Shown one piece after another: positions 1-11,000 of a stretch of 64,000 nucleotides of DNA (positions within the stretch are counted from its first letter, which is position 1; every line of letters starts with the position of its first letter). The notes beneath the pieces are model-generated. The model did not search any database. It was not told the origin of the DNA and saw nothing but the letters and a program-made list of their open reading frames with translations. Origin of the DNA: Capronia americana (Eukaryota; Ascomycota; Eurotiomycetes; Chaetothyriales; Herpotrichiellaceae); contig JADWQD010000011.1 of the NCBI GenBank assembly GCA_016110215.1, positions 1,178,001 through 1,242,000 on the forward strand, written 5' to 3'. The position numbers were made by a program, and so were the translations under genes.

Positions 1-715
1 TTCAACCAGGGCTGGTTCGTCAATGAGGGATTCGAACAGACCATCCAAGTCAATGTGCTCAACACGTTTCTGCTGGCCCTGTCCGTCCTGCCCAAGTTGA
101 CGGAGACGAAGCAGAGATATCCCACTTCTAGCCCGCACCTGGAAATCGTGAGCTCCGAGGCCCATCGGTTTTCAAAGTTCAAGGAACTCAACGACCCGGA
201 CATCTACGCCGCTCTGAATGATGAGAAACGCTTCGAACTCATGCCACGGTACGTGCCCCCGGACCTGAAAATTTGGTTTGGATCGACCAGCACACTGACG
301 TTGGGGAATTGTGTCTAGCTATTCGATCAGTAAACTCATCGAGGTTCTCTTCGTCCGCGAACTGGTGTCCCGACTCGGTACACCCTCGCCCGTCACCATC
401 ACCTTGGTCAACCCCGGCATGTGCAATTCCGACATCGACCGCAATGGCCACCCCATCGCCCGAGTCGTCATGTATTTCGTGCGTCTGCTGCTTGCGCGGT
501 CGACGGAAGTCGGTGCCCGGACGCTGGTGTACGGCGGGTGTGCGGGCCCCGAGTCGCACGGGCAGATGATGTCGGACGGCAAGAACCAGGACGTCGAGCG
601 CTGGATCTACTCGCCCATGGGCAAGAAGGCACAGGTCAAAGTCTTCGAGCAGACGATGAGTATCCTCGAGCAAAGGAGGCCGGGTATCGGCGCGGCGGTC
701 GGTCTGGGGGCCTGA
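1..715 (+). CDS. Short-chain dehydrogenase/reductase, 3' part
   Basis: This is the C-terminal part of a classical SDR oxidoreductase; the start lies left of the window. Reading is open from base 1 in exon 1-248, followed by a 70-bp intron (249-318, GTACGT...TAG) and exon 319-715. The intron is needed because its removal restores the catalytic motif YSISK (YxxxK), with the Tyr codon at 320-322. Upstream, an NVLNTFLLAL segment matches the conserved Asn region of the SDR fold and SSEAH matches the catalytic Ser strand. NPGMCNSD after the YxxxK is the usual PG motif. The pattern resembles retinol-dehydrogenase-like fungal SDRs that use NAD(P)H, but the Rossmann GxxxGxG motif is off the window, so cofactor and substrate cannot be named. 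Confidence 0.9.
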
Positions 716-2344
716 CGAACGAAGGCGAAGGGCAAAACGCGTCCCGTGGAGACGTGGCATTGAATCCTGGCGTAACAGCAAAGCAACGTACCGAGATTGG
801 TATGGAGATTGAGCTTCTGCCCTGTACCGTATTGTATGTGCACTATGTTGACATCTTCCTCCTGCTCGTCGTCCAGATTGCTGGACCCACGCGACCGCTT
901 GAAACCCGAACCCCGGACGCTTTGCGGGCTGCTTATGGAATCAAGGACGTGAGCACCCCTGACACCGACCGGATTACTACAGTAAGTTCAGTACACTATA
1001 CACCCTTCTTATTATACTCGATCCAGGCGGCCACAGCTGCATGCGTGTTAATGTTCAGCTCCTCGCTTCGACACTCCTAGCGCCAACAGATCCTTATTAT
1101 GGGGCTGTAGTCATCACGGTCTAATCCCAACTGTGGATTTTTTTTGCAACCTCTTTTCTGATCACCAACTACTACAATACTCATACTCCATACGGAGTAC
1201 ATTGCACCTGTATTGTACTGTGTAAGTATCACCGTACTTACATACACGGTACCGTGCGCACCTCCCTGCTCCGTACGGAGCACTGTGATCGAACCATTCT
1301 GTCTGTACTCGTACTGTCTACGTACCTAGAAAAGTATAGATTTCGTGTATGTACATACCTCGTATGTAAGACGTGTAAGGTCTCCCGGGCTCGGCAACCC
1401 ACCTGGGGAAAGGGAGAGTCGAGGGGCCAATCAGCGACTCGAAGCTTTATCCACAACTATACAAGTAGGATACTAATTGCGCCTGTTATTGATGAGTCCG
1501 GAGTAATACCATCGATGCGTCGTCGGGATTCCGTCAGGAGCCCTTCGTGCTTCTGTGACAGGACATGCCAGTACGTACTGCGTATTGTGGCGCCGACACC
1601 AACGTCCGTGGCAATCATGATCACAGTTGTTCTGTTTCGTTCGGTCTCTCGCGCGCGGCTGTTTCCTAATGCCTCCCCCCTTCCACTGGCACCAGCGCGG
1701 GCACCAGGATGGCTCGCAAGTGCTTACTGTTGCACACACGCGCGCACACGCACACAGACACGTAAGTAGTATTAGTACGTATTGCACTGAAGAAATTACC
1801 CGTCACTGACATGGACTGGCGGAACGAGATTGATTGATCGATGGCATGGTGTGGGATTCGGCGAGGTCAACGGCGAGAATGCGCGCCATGTATGGTATGG
1901 TATGGTATAGTATGGTATCTCCACTCTCCCTCTCCTCTCCGCTGTTTCCCTGGTCGAGGGTCTTACGAGTACGAAATGTGGAGCGTAGAAAGGCGAGGCC
2001 AGTTTTGGGGGCTCAGCCAGGGATGGTGGACGGGGAATGGTATCGCGCGTGGATAGAGAGATAGATTGGCGGATTTGACATAGGACGATCTGCCGCTGGT
2101 ACATCCTGTGGCAGAGAGGAAAGGAGAGATTAGCCTTATTTGGACTCCCGCAAGTCGCCTGGTACATACAGTACGGTTCCCACTCAAGTCGTGGCTTTGT
2201 GAACATTAGGACTGCTCTTGCCAGCCTGGTAGATCCCTCCTCGTTCAAACGTTTCTAACCTGCCCATCTCCGATCCCTGAGCAAGTTGCCAGCACAGTGT
2301 ACAGTAGTAACACCGTTGAAGCTCACCAACAGTCATCCGCAACA
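716..2344. other. Intergenic, no gene seen
   Basis: No coding stretch with conserved features was found. It holds a TACGGAGTAC word (1191-1200), a perfect 14-bp palindrome GCTCCGTACGGAGC (1268-1281), a short (TATGG)n tract (about 1889-1918) and a run of T near 1139. The last ~100 bases are presumably the leader and promoter of the next gene. Confidence 0.5.
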
Positions 2345-3290
2345 ATGGCGCGCGCGGTCGACAAGCTCCCAGACCCGCCGCCCTCGTCCAAAGTCAAGAT
2401 CATCGTGGCAAGTTGTAGCCGGTAAGACAAGTATTCCCTTCATACAGTCCTAAGCTTGAAGAAGACTGACCAGGGACCATTGCTGATGTTCCTGCCCATG
2501 ATTTCCCCTCTACAGCACCGCCACGCTAGGTGTCTACCAGGCGCTCAAAATCCTCGGCTACCGCACATACCACCTCTATGAATTGGCCATGTTGGCCGGC
2601 GACTCGCATTGGGAAGTCTTGATGCAAGGCATGCGCGCCCGCCACGACAGGCTGTCCAGCCCTACGTGCCAGCCTCCGTACACCAAGCGCGAGTTCGACA
2701 GGTGGTTCGCTGGGTATGATGCCGTGGTGGAACTGCCCGCATTTTTCGGCACCGACTGCCTCGAAGCTTACCTGGCAGATCCCGACGTGAAGTTCATCCT
2801 GACCGAGCGGACGGCCCGGAGCTGGGCGCGCAGTTTCAATAGCTTCATTGGTGCGATTGTGAGGGCGATTGAAACGCCCCCACTAAGCATGCTCAGACAC
2901 TTCAACAGGACGTTGAATTACTTCTGCGTCTCCAACGTGGACATCTATAACTTGTGGTCCGACTCTACCAGGCCGGGAGACCTGCGCAATGAAGAGGCGC
3001 TGATGCGGAATTATGAACGGTACATCAGGGATGTGGAGCGAGTGATACCCCCGGAGCGGATCCTGGTGGTCAAGCTGGAGGATGGGCTGGGCTGGGAGAA
3101 GATCTGTACGTACCTGGGCAAGGAGGTGCCGAAGGGTGTGCCTTTTCCGAGAGCCGTTGAACACGAGGATCTGAAGGATAAGTGGTTGGCACCATTGTTG
3201 AGGGACGCGATGATCAAGTTGGTCTTGACTGTGACTTTTCCGGTTGTGCTGGGAATGGGCGCGTGGTGGAGGTGGTCTGGGCAAGGATGA
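2345..3290 (+). CDS. Sulfotransferase-family P-loop protein
   Basis: Two exons, 2345-2421 and 2516-3290, with a 94-bp intron (GTAAGA...TACAG), give about 283 residues. Splicing joins a beta strand (KIIVASCSR) to TATLGVYQALKILGY, which gives the degenerate P-loop and helix typical of the fungal Sulfotransfer_4 family. In that family the loop is usually G-x-x-RTGT. Later features that fit are VKFILTERTARSWARSF (the R and S that bind the PAPS 3'-phosphate in relatives), PERILVVKLEDGLGWEKIC and LGKEVP. A hydrophobic segment (LVLTVTFPVVLGMGAWW) close to the C-terminus suggests membrane attachment, as in many members. The acceptor substrate is unknown, and real sulfotransferase activity is not established for most fungal homologues. 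The start ATG was chosen because it is the first in frame and has CAACA before it. Confidence 0.85.
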
Positions 3291-4044
3291 TTAGAGTTGG
3301 GTATCCAAGGGGCGTTATACCATTTGCCTCAGTGCCATCTCTTGCCTCCTTCCTACCTTGCTGTGCGCGCGCTGCCAATAGGTCTGTCCTCCAAGACCAT
3401 CCATCTTTGTTGTGAAGCAGCTCCTTGATTTTCTGGCATACTGGGTGACAGGGAAGGATTAGAAGTGCGAGGGCTTGGGAGATTGGAAAAGGGTATCCGG
3501 CCGCTACAAGGTCGTCGCCGTCTAAGAGCCTGACAGAAGGTTGAGACTGGGTGGGCTGAGTTCGAAACCTTTCAGCCTTGAGTTTTGTGCGTTGGTTTGC
3601 GTTGATTCAAGCTGGCGTCCTTGACAGCTGTCGTAAGAGCAAGCATTTAATCTGGGCTCCTTCCCTTTTACAACTTTCTGGTCGAGGATGCGAGCATAAA
3701 TAATAGAGCCAACCGTATCGAGACAAGAGCGCCGATAGGTATTACCGTATGAAGTGTCTTCTACGCAATTGAAAGCTGTGCCGCGTCATTGTCACAGTCC
3801 GCTCATCGGAAATCACGGCAGCAACAGTGAAGAGCCTTTCGATTAGATCTTGTTGTACTGCGTGAAGAGTGAGCACAGTGAGTTCTTCACACTGCCCGAT
3901 CAGGAAGGTACAGCGAGCGCAGGGGAGCCTAGCTTCTCTTGGCAATCTCTGCATTCCGCCCTAGCGCCCCTGAACTTCAACTCGACCCTGCCTGCGCCTG
4001 ACTTTTGCGTCACCTCAAAACATATCGATTCATCCCCCATCAAG
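3291..4044. other. Intergenic and leader of the splicing-factor gene
   Basis: No gene was seen. An A/T-rich CATAAATAAT stretch sits at about 3695-3704. The reading frame of the next gene stays open for some 195 bases upstream of its ATG, but that part is not conserved-looking and is taken as 5' leader. Confidence 0.45.
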
Positions 4045-6188
4045 ATGTCGTGGCGCAATCAAGGCATTACGGGCTCTAATAACATCCCTCTAGGGAACCG
4101 TCGTCGGTTCGGAGGCGACGGCAATGGTGACTCGCAGTATGAAAGCTCGAAGAACTCTCCATATGATGGCGATTCGGGCAAGCGAGGGCGCAGTCCCACC
4201 AGAGGTGCGTCTCTCAACACTCGACACACCATCCAAACTAACTTTGATCCAGCTGAGCCTGCGGCCGACGGCGAGAAGAGACGTAGAAAGCGCAATCGGT
4301 GGGGTGATGCGGCCGAAAACAAAGCAGCGGGTCTCATGGGACTCCCAACGATGATCCAGGCGAACATGACTGCAGAACAACTCGAGGCCTACACCTTGCA
4401 CTTGCGCATCGAGGAAATCAGCCAGAAATTGCGCATCAACGATGTCGTCCCTGCGGAAGCGGACCGGTGAGTGATGAACCTCCCTCAGAGTTCAACAGTA
4501 TCTAACAAGCGTCTAGGTCTCCATCGCCGCCTCCTCAATACGACAACTTCGGTCGACGTGTCAACACACGCGAGTTTCGCTACCGCAAGCGACTGGAGGA
4601 CGAGCGTCACAAGCTGATCGAAAAGGCCATGAAGACCATCCCCAATTATCATCCGCCTTCTGACTACCGGCGACCGACCAAGACGCAGGAAAAGGTCTAC
4701 GTGCCGGTCAACGACTATCCCGAGATTAACTTCAGTATGCTTACTAACCCTCTAACTCTGCTAAAACTCCCCTTCTTCCGTTGTTCCATTCCATGTGCTG
4801 TCGTCTGCTCCTCGTGAATGTGGAGGTGGACTCGGCATGCTGCACTAACCATCAATCTAACCATTGCCCTCGAGATATGCTCTGCTTTTAAAGAATCAAA
4901 GACTAACACTTAGCTTCTTCTTCCCCAAAGTTGGCTTACTTATTGGGCCTCGTGGCAACACGCTCAAGAAAATGGAAACCGAATCTGGAGCCAAAATCGC
5001 CATTCGAGGCAAAGGCTCGGTCAAAGAAGGCAAGGGACGATCTGACGCAGCTCACACCAGCAATCAGGAAGAAGACTTGCATTGTCTCATCATGGCAGAT
5101 ACCGAGGAAAAAGTCAACAAGGCGAAAGCACTCATCCACAACGTCATCGAAACAGCCGCGTCTATACCCGAAGGACAGAACGAACTCAAGCGAAACCAAC
5201 TGCGAGAACTTGCGGCGCTCAACGGTACGCTGCGTGACGATGAGAATCAAGCCTGCCAGAACTGTAAGTCAATTTCGCAACCTGTGCAACCCTCACTGAC
5301 TGTCCTAGGTGGCCAAATCGGTCATCGCAAGTACGACTGTCCCGAGCAGCGCAACTTCACTGCCAACATCATCTGTCGAGTCTGCGGCAATGCAGGCCAT
5401 ATGGCGCGAGACTGCCCGGACAGGCAACGCGGCTCTGACACGCGCAACAATATCCCCGGTGGATTCGGTGGCCCGCAGCGACGCATCGGTGGTGGAGATG
5501 CTGTCGACCGAGAAATGGAGGTATGTTCTCTATTCGTCCCCGTTGACCTGAAACACTTTCTGACCCTTTACAGAGCCTCATGCAGGAGCTTTCTGGCAAT
5601 GCTGCTGGCGATGGCCCTGCAGGTCGCATCGAAGCTGCGCCAGCTGGCTACGAGCGGGTTGACTCGTACGGTGGTGCTGGCGGGGGTGGTGACGCTCGAC
5701 CATGGGCACGCCAGCCACCTGGTGGGGGTGCGGGTGCCGGCGGTCCTGCTCCATGGCAGCGCGACCGACAGGAACGAGATTACGGCAACCGCGAACGAAA
5801 CTACGGCCACCGGGAACGGGACTATCCCGACCGAGATGGCGGCTCGTCACTCCCACCATGGCAACAATCTCGCGGTGGGGATGCTCCAGGAGGGTATGGA
5901 GCTGCCCCTGGTCAACCGGCAGCTGCGCCGTGGCAACAGCAACCACCTCCCGGACAGAATTACGGCGCTTATGGCGGTTACTCTGGCTACGATGCTCAAG
6001 CCGCGTACGGTGCACCTCCTGCAGGTGGTCCCCCTGGCCTCAGCTCCTTCTTGCAACAATACGGTATGGCTGCGGGTGCTCCACCACCACCTCCAGATGT
6101 CGGGGCTCCTCCACCACCGCCAGATGACCAACCACCACCTCCTCCAGGTATGGGTGATTATGTGCCACCGCCACCCCCATCCGCATGA
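4045..6188 (+). CDS. BBP: Branchpoint-bridging protein (BBP/SF1)
   Basis: Six exons (4045-4204, 4253-4466, 4517-4734, 4931-5263, 5309-5520, 5574-6188) encode about 583 residues, the usual length for filamentous fungi. The product binds the intron branch site in the early spliceosome and bridges to U2AF. Visible in order are an RKRNRWGD motif (the U2AF-ligand type), the SF1 helix-hairpin region up to NDVVP, and RSPSPPPQYDN (the SPSP element). These are followed by a KH-QUA2 domain with IGPRGNTLKKME, two CCHC zinc knuckles (CGQIGHRKYDC and CRVCGNAGHMARDC), and a Gly- and Pro-rich tail ending in poly-proline blocks. The first intron (48 bp) is a multiple of three without a stop, so its removal rests on similarity to other fungal BBPs, where SP-x-R runs straight into the basic segment. 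All other introns are required to keep the frame. Confidence 0.96.
4735..4930 (+). promoter_or_regulatory. BBP intron 3 with five branch-site-like motifs
   Basis: At 196 bp this is the longest intron of the gene. It contains CTAAC cores at 4744-4748 (within a perfect TACTAAC, seven bases after the donor), 4752-4756, 4845-4849, 4857-4861 and 4903-4907. Only the last is well placed for the acceptor at 4930. An earlier AG at 4913 would shift the frame. Because the host gene encodes the protein that recognises this motif, feedback on its own splicing is an inference worth testing. Confidence 0.5.
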
Positions 6189-7443
6189 TAGGCCCGGGCT
6201 TCTTTCTGAGTATTTGAAAAATCAGGGAATTTGTACGAGACAGGGGGAAAGGCTAGCACAGGACCGAGATGCTGAGGCCGCTGGAGCTAACGCGTGGGAA
6301 GGAGAGTCATTGCCGTGTCTACTTCAGGCCGCCCAAAATTAAGCCTGCAGTTGTTTGTTCGCGGCACAGGACAACGGAAAATCCGATTTCAGGTAGTGGT
6401 TTCGCAACGTGGCACACTTCAAATTATCCTTATATTTCCTATCTCATGAACCGCGACACTGACAGGGGGCTGTTCTCTGTCGAACCACCTTCTTAACCGA
6501 TGTACCTCAGCACCGAGCCCCAGCCGGCTCAACGTTACTCGGTACTGATCCTCGGAACTGTTGTCCAGCCTTTCCGACTTTGAAACCATGACAATACTGG
6601 GGGTGGTTTTTGTGAGTCCTCTGAATCGCCTTGTGTGATCACAATACGTAGTGCACTGTTCGTAAATAAGTCAAGACTCGTCGACATTGGGGGCTTCTAT
6701 TCAAACTCGTTAGGACTTCACAGCCACTTTGCGCGTTGTGTGACGGTATTTCATCTACTCGTAGGGAGAGAGAGAAGAAATGAGATGGGGAATGATATTT
6801 GCAAACTTGGATGGGAGCCCTGCCTACCCGTCTCTATCGCCTGATCGCGACGCCGTGGTCGACAATCGAACGGATGCGCTCCGCGCATTGCTACTTCGTG
6901 TCAGAAAGCAGGACCTCGCGAGAAACACCAAATCACGTGGCGCTATCCATCGAGGCTATATGGCATATTCTTTGACTCCCACGACTCTGCCTTCGCCGGA
7001 TATTGAGGGAAAACTGAAGGTCAATTAGGATTACGAGTCCCCAACTCGATGAAGCACACAGAGACTGAGCCCAAGAGGAGCGAGAATATTAAACAACTCC
7101 TCGTTATGATTCGCTGCATGCTTCCTGAGAATTGCCACAGCGAGATAGGCTGCAAGTATTCGTGTCGATTCCATGCCGCTCGTAGAAGTGCAGGAGATGC
7201 CCGAATCAACCAACCACAACGTCGCGAAAGCAGGTGTGCCGATTTCTCCAACAATGCCAAGCCGTCGGAGCAGCTGCGGCTTGAGGCGGTAGTGAAGCGA
7301 CATCAAATTGCAATGTTTCTTCATCCTTCCTTCACAACCTTCATACTACTATTAAACTGCTACTGCTTGCGTCGAACCCTCAATTTCCTCCCCCCAACCT
7401 CGGACCTGATTACACCCCCTTTCAAATCCTCGTCTCAGCAAAA
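6189..7443. other. Intergenic, no gene seen
   Basis: The first few hundred bases are presumably the BBP 3' UTR. No conserved reading frame was found on either strand. The last ~120 bases are pyrimidine-rich (CTTCATCCTTCC...), as is common in fungal leaders. Confidence 0.45.
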
Positions 7444-8049
7444 ATGCCTCGTTCTCGCGGAGGTGCAGCTCCCTCCCGATCGGCTCCATTGCGGCCGACA
7501 GCTCCAGCACCTCGGTCTGTAGCGCCACAGCAACAGCAACGCCCTTACTCTTCCGCCCCGACTGCACCCGCTCAACAGGCCCATCCTCCTGCACAAACCT
7601 CGCAGGGTCCCGGTCTGTTTGGGCAGATGGCTAGCACCGCAGCGTGAGTTATTTTCCTCCCCTTTGTGGAGTCGCGCAAACTCATCCATGAATCTGTGGA
7701 GAACGGAAATGAGAAGAGAAGCAAGAATGACTGACGTGCGCGTGAAATAAACAGTGGCGTCGCAGTCGGATCCTCAATCGGCCACGCCATCGGAGGCTTC
7801 TTCGGCGGCGGCTCCTCCTCTGCACCCGTCGAGCAACAACAGGCCCCGACCGATGCATATGCACGGACAGGAGACGCCATGCCCAATTCCCTGTATGCGC
7901 AAAACTCGGCCACCGAGGCCCAGGGTCCGTGTGCCGCCGACATCAAGAGTTTCACCGATTGCATGAACCAGAACCAGGGCAACATGACCATCTGCGGTTG
8001 GTACCTTGAACAGCTCAAAGCTTGCCAGCAAGCTGCACGACAGTACTAA
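7444..8049 (+). CDS. MIX17: Twin CX9C mitochondrial protein (Mix17/CHCHD2 family)
   Basis: Two exons (7444-7643 and 7755-8049) around a 111-bp intron encode 164 residues. The N-terminus is rich in Arg, Ala, Ser and Pro with no acidic residues for more than 60 positions, as expected for the presequence-like region of this family. The middle has a Gly/Ala-rich hydrophobic helix (GVAVGSSIGHAIGGFFGG). The C-terminal CHCH domain carries two CX9C motifs, CAADIKSFTDC and CGWYLEQLKAC, which form two disulfides through the Mia40 relay. Relatives (yeast Mix17, human CHCHD2/CHCHD10) are intermembrane-space proteins linked to respiration and cristae. Splicing is required: the exon 1 frame meets TGA right after the donor, and the join gives AAGVAVG. 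Confidence 0.94.
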
Positions 8050-11000
8050 GCTCTAGCAAAGGAGCTGGTAACTTCAGCTTCGGCCCGGAAGTTACAACGA
8101 CAATCATCAAGTGTGTAAATAGTCATAACATCTCAAAACTGGAGGATGCATGGTGGTACCCAAAATCACAGACTCACATTGGCATTGCATTAAGCGTGGA
8201 GAATTAGACACTTGGGGAAAACTTCAAGCCGGAAAATCTTATCACATCTCTCCACTCAAAGAATCCCTCTGTGCTGTTGGTGCTTTGCTTCTCTCTTGAC
8301 CGTATCGATTAGGAGGAGCTGGGGCAACGTTGGACTCGATCGATGGCTCTTGAGACACCTCGGCCGGAGAAGGAACTGCTTTGTTGTCTCAGGAACTTCA
8401 TCGAGTCCATCGGAGCCCAGTCTCGGAACTCAAATTCACCTCACCACACCTCACTCTTTCTCCAGATTCACGCGTTGTGGTCGGTTCTCATCCTCGGCGG
8501 CCTTTCAACTGCGCCATATCACAATAATGGATTACTCAGTGATGTTCCAAAGAAAGGGCAATTGTCTTGCGGGCTAATCAAGCTGCAGATCCTCTTGACA
8601 TGTCCAACACAATCAGACCCGTGCCTAGGCTTCAAAATATTGAGACGTCTTTCCCAGAGCCACCCATCGTCTTGGGGTTCGTCGGAAAAGAAGCAAACGC
8701 CTAGAAAGTGTTCCTAAAGGCAAGTCTCAGACAAACTTGCCCTTGTCAAGGTAATCTTTTCTGACTGGCTCAACAGGTCCTCATGCGGCCGACTGCAAAG
8801 GTCAGCATGTCTAGACCCTTCGGAAAGGGTCTCCGAAAGGTCATCAATCCAGTTTGGGTCTTGCGGAGCGTTTCCTGGACAAGGGGCAGATTGTCTATGC
8901 ACTTCTACGATGCTGGTATTCCCTTACGCTTGTCACCCGAACCATAGGCTGATCTATGTACCGACCACACAACGCTGCTACTACCCGAAATGGTCAGATG
9001 TGTGAAGACGATGTGGGAGCTGATGAGCCGATCTACAGTACCGCGAGCTTGGGGGCTGAGCTAGGTCAAGGCCACTACTGGGACGAAAACACAAGCAAAG
9101 CTAGGAAAGAACGGCCAGCGACTGGTCGTCGGCTTAACACCTCACAAAAGTACACAGGGGAGCTGACACGGCCGTAGGATGTTCCACGCCAAAGCCCCAT
9201 GTGAAGGGATCTAAGCCGAGTGCATTTCCCGAGGCGCGGGTGGTCGGCTTCTGAAGCGAAGTCGGATGGGGGTAATGGACCTTCGGGTCGAGAGCCCTCT
9301 CGACCACTTGATCGTCGCTGTCAGGCTCGCTTTGGGTTGTGTGAGTAGGTAATACAGTGCTCTTTCCACTTCTGGGATGGGGGCATGGGATCAGACATGC
9401 CTCGGCAGGATTGTTGGCGACATGGTAGGGCAGACCGCTGACCGTTGAGGTGGCACCAGCCAGCATTGCGGCTCTGGCAACAGACAACCATGCAGGACTG
9501 AAGAGGATCGAAGGAACCGGCATTCCGACGACGGTGGTTGGCCAGCTGTCCTTGTTGCTGACCAAAGGAGTGCGTGCCTGGCGCGGAATACTGTGCATAC
9601 CGCCAACTTGGTTCCAAGAGGGTGGGAACAGGATGACCTGTCCACATGTTCCCCTGTTGAACGAACACGATTACCATTCTCCACCAGTCGTCTTCGAAAC
9701 TCGGGAAATACCAAAGGGTGCCTTCCTATCTCGGTCTATACCCAGCGAAAATGAGGCCCTTCTCGTCAGCATTTGGCCCAAAAAAAGTACGGTCCTCGCA
9801 GTATTCGGTTGGACGGGGGTAGAAGCGGGCTGACAGTCAAGCTTCTTGGACACCATCTCCGGCGGATAGGGCTTGAGGCTCCCAGGAAAATCAATTATGG
9901 GGCTAATTATACATCTTTTGGGTAAGCACGCTGTCAGTGGTGCGCCGCTCTGATCAGTAGACGAGAGGTGGGTGTTGACGAGAGCCGAGTACCAGATGAG
10001 GCACACCCCAAGATTCGCCCGTCAGCTTCGTCCGTATGAGGGGGCCCTCATGGATGGTAAGCTTCGAGGCGTCTCGCTGCGCCGAAATTGAAGTTGCAAC
10101 AAAAGCAGCGAGCGAAGCTGGAGGATGACTGATAATGTAAGCACCCTGAAACTAGTGGCCACGGTCCCACGTCGGCACACCGTGAATGTAATCCTCAGGC
10201 ACACGCGAAATACGATTGACGTTCCCGCATCTTAGGGCTGAGGGCGGCGCTTGGTCCTGATCGGACGAAAGCCCAGCCGTTTGGTTATCTCCGGGCAACA
10301 CGTCGCGATTCTGGACCCTGAATGTAATCACATTGCAATAGTATAGGTTGCAAAGCACCAAAAACAATGTACAAACGAGTCAGCGAGGACAGTGCAAGTG
10401 GCAACCGAGACGGTTGATACATACGTAGACGATCCTCAAACGACGTATAGTTAATTCCAAAGAACGATCGGTTTCGCGACTGCCTAGCTATGTAGCCCCT
10501 CAGGGTCCTTTGGTGTTGCATACACAATACCGAGTACTGCGGATGCATGTGGTTTTGAGTCACGCAACGCATATCATGTCAGAGTCTTGTTCCTGAAGGG
10601 CGCGCGCGCGCAAGATGCGGCCAAACTACAAGTAGTAACCAGTAATCAGAGTCACAGCCACGATTGACTCGAAAACCTGGGGAATGAACGAGGTACTGCT
10701 CGTGCTCGTGCTAGTTAAGGTGAATTACACGAACACGACAGCAAACGGCACGGGGATGGCGACGACCACCACCACCACCACATGGCATGACATTGGCGAA
10801 ATTTCTAAGAATAAGCACAGCCTGCCCTCGAAGGGCGGGATGGAGTGTGATTTGCCAGCGACAAAAGGACAAAGTTGGGACGAAGCGGCACGATTGGACG
10901 AACTGCGGTAAGGCCATCTGGTGACCCCTGTTTGAAGCATGATTGCCCTTCGAGAAGGTTGCTGCATTTGGTAAGCCGACCCTGTGCCTACGAGTACGAG

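Noticed and set aside
5578..6131. Long frames on both strands over the BBP tail
   Set aside because: They are shadows of the Gly/Pro-rich coding sequence of the last BBP exon.
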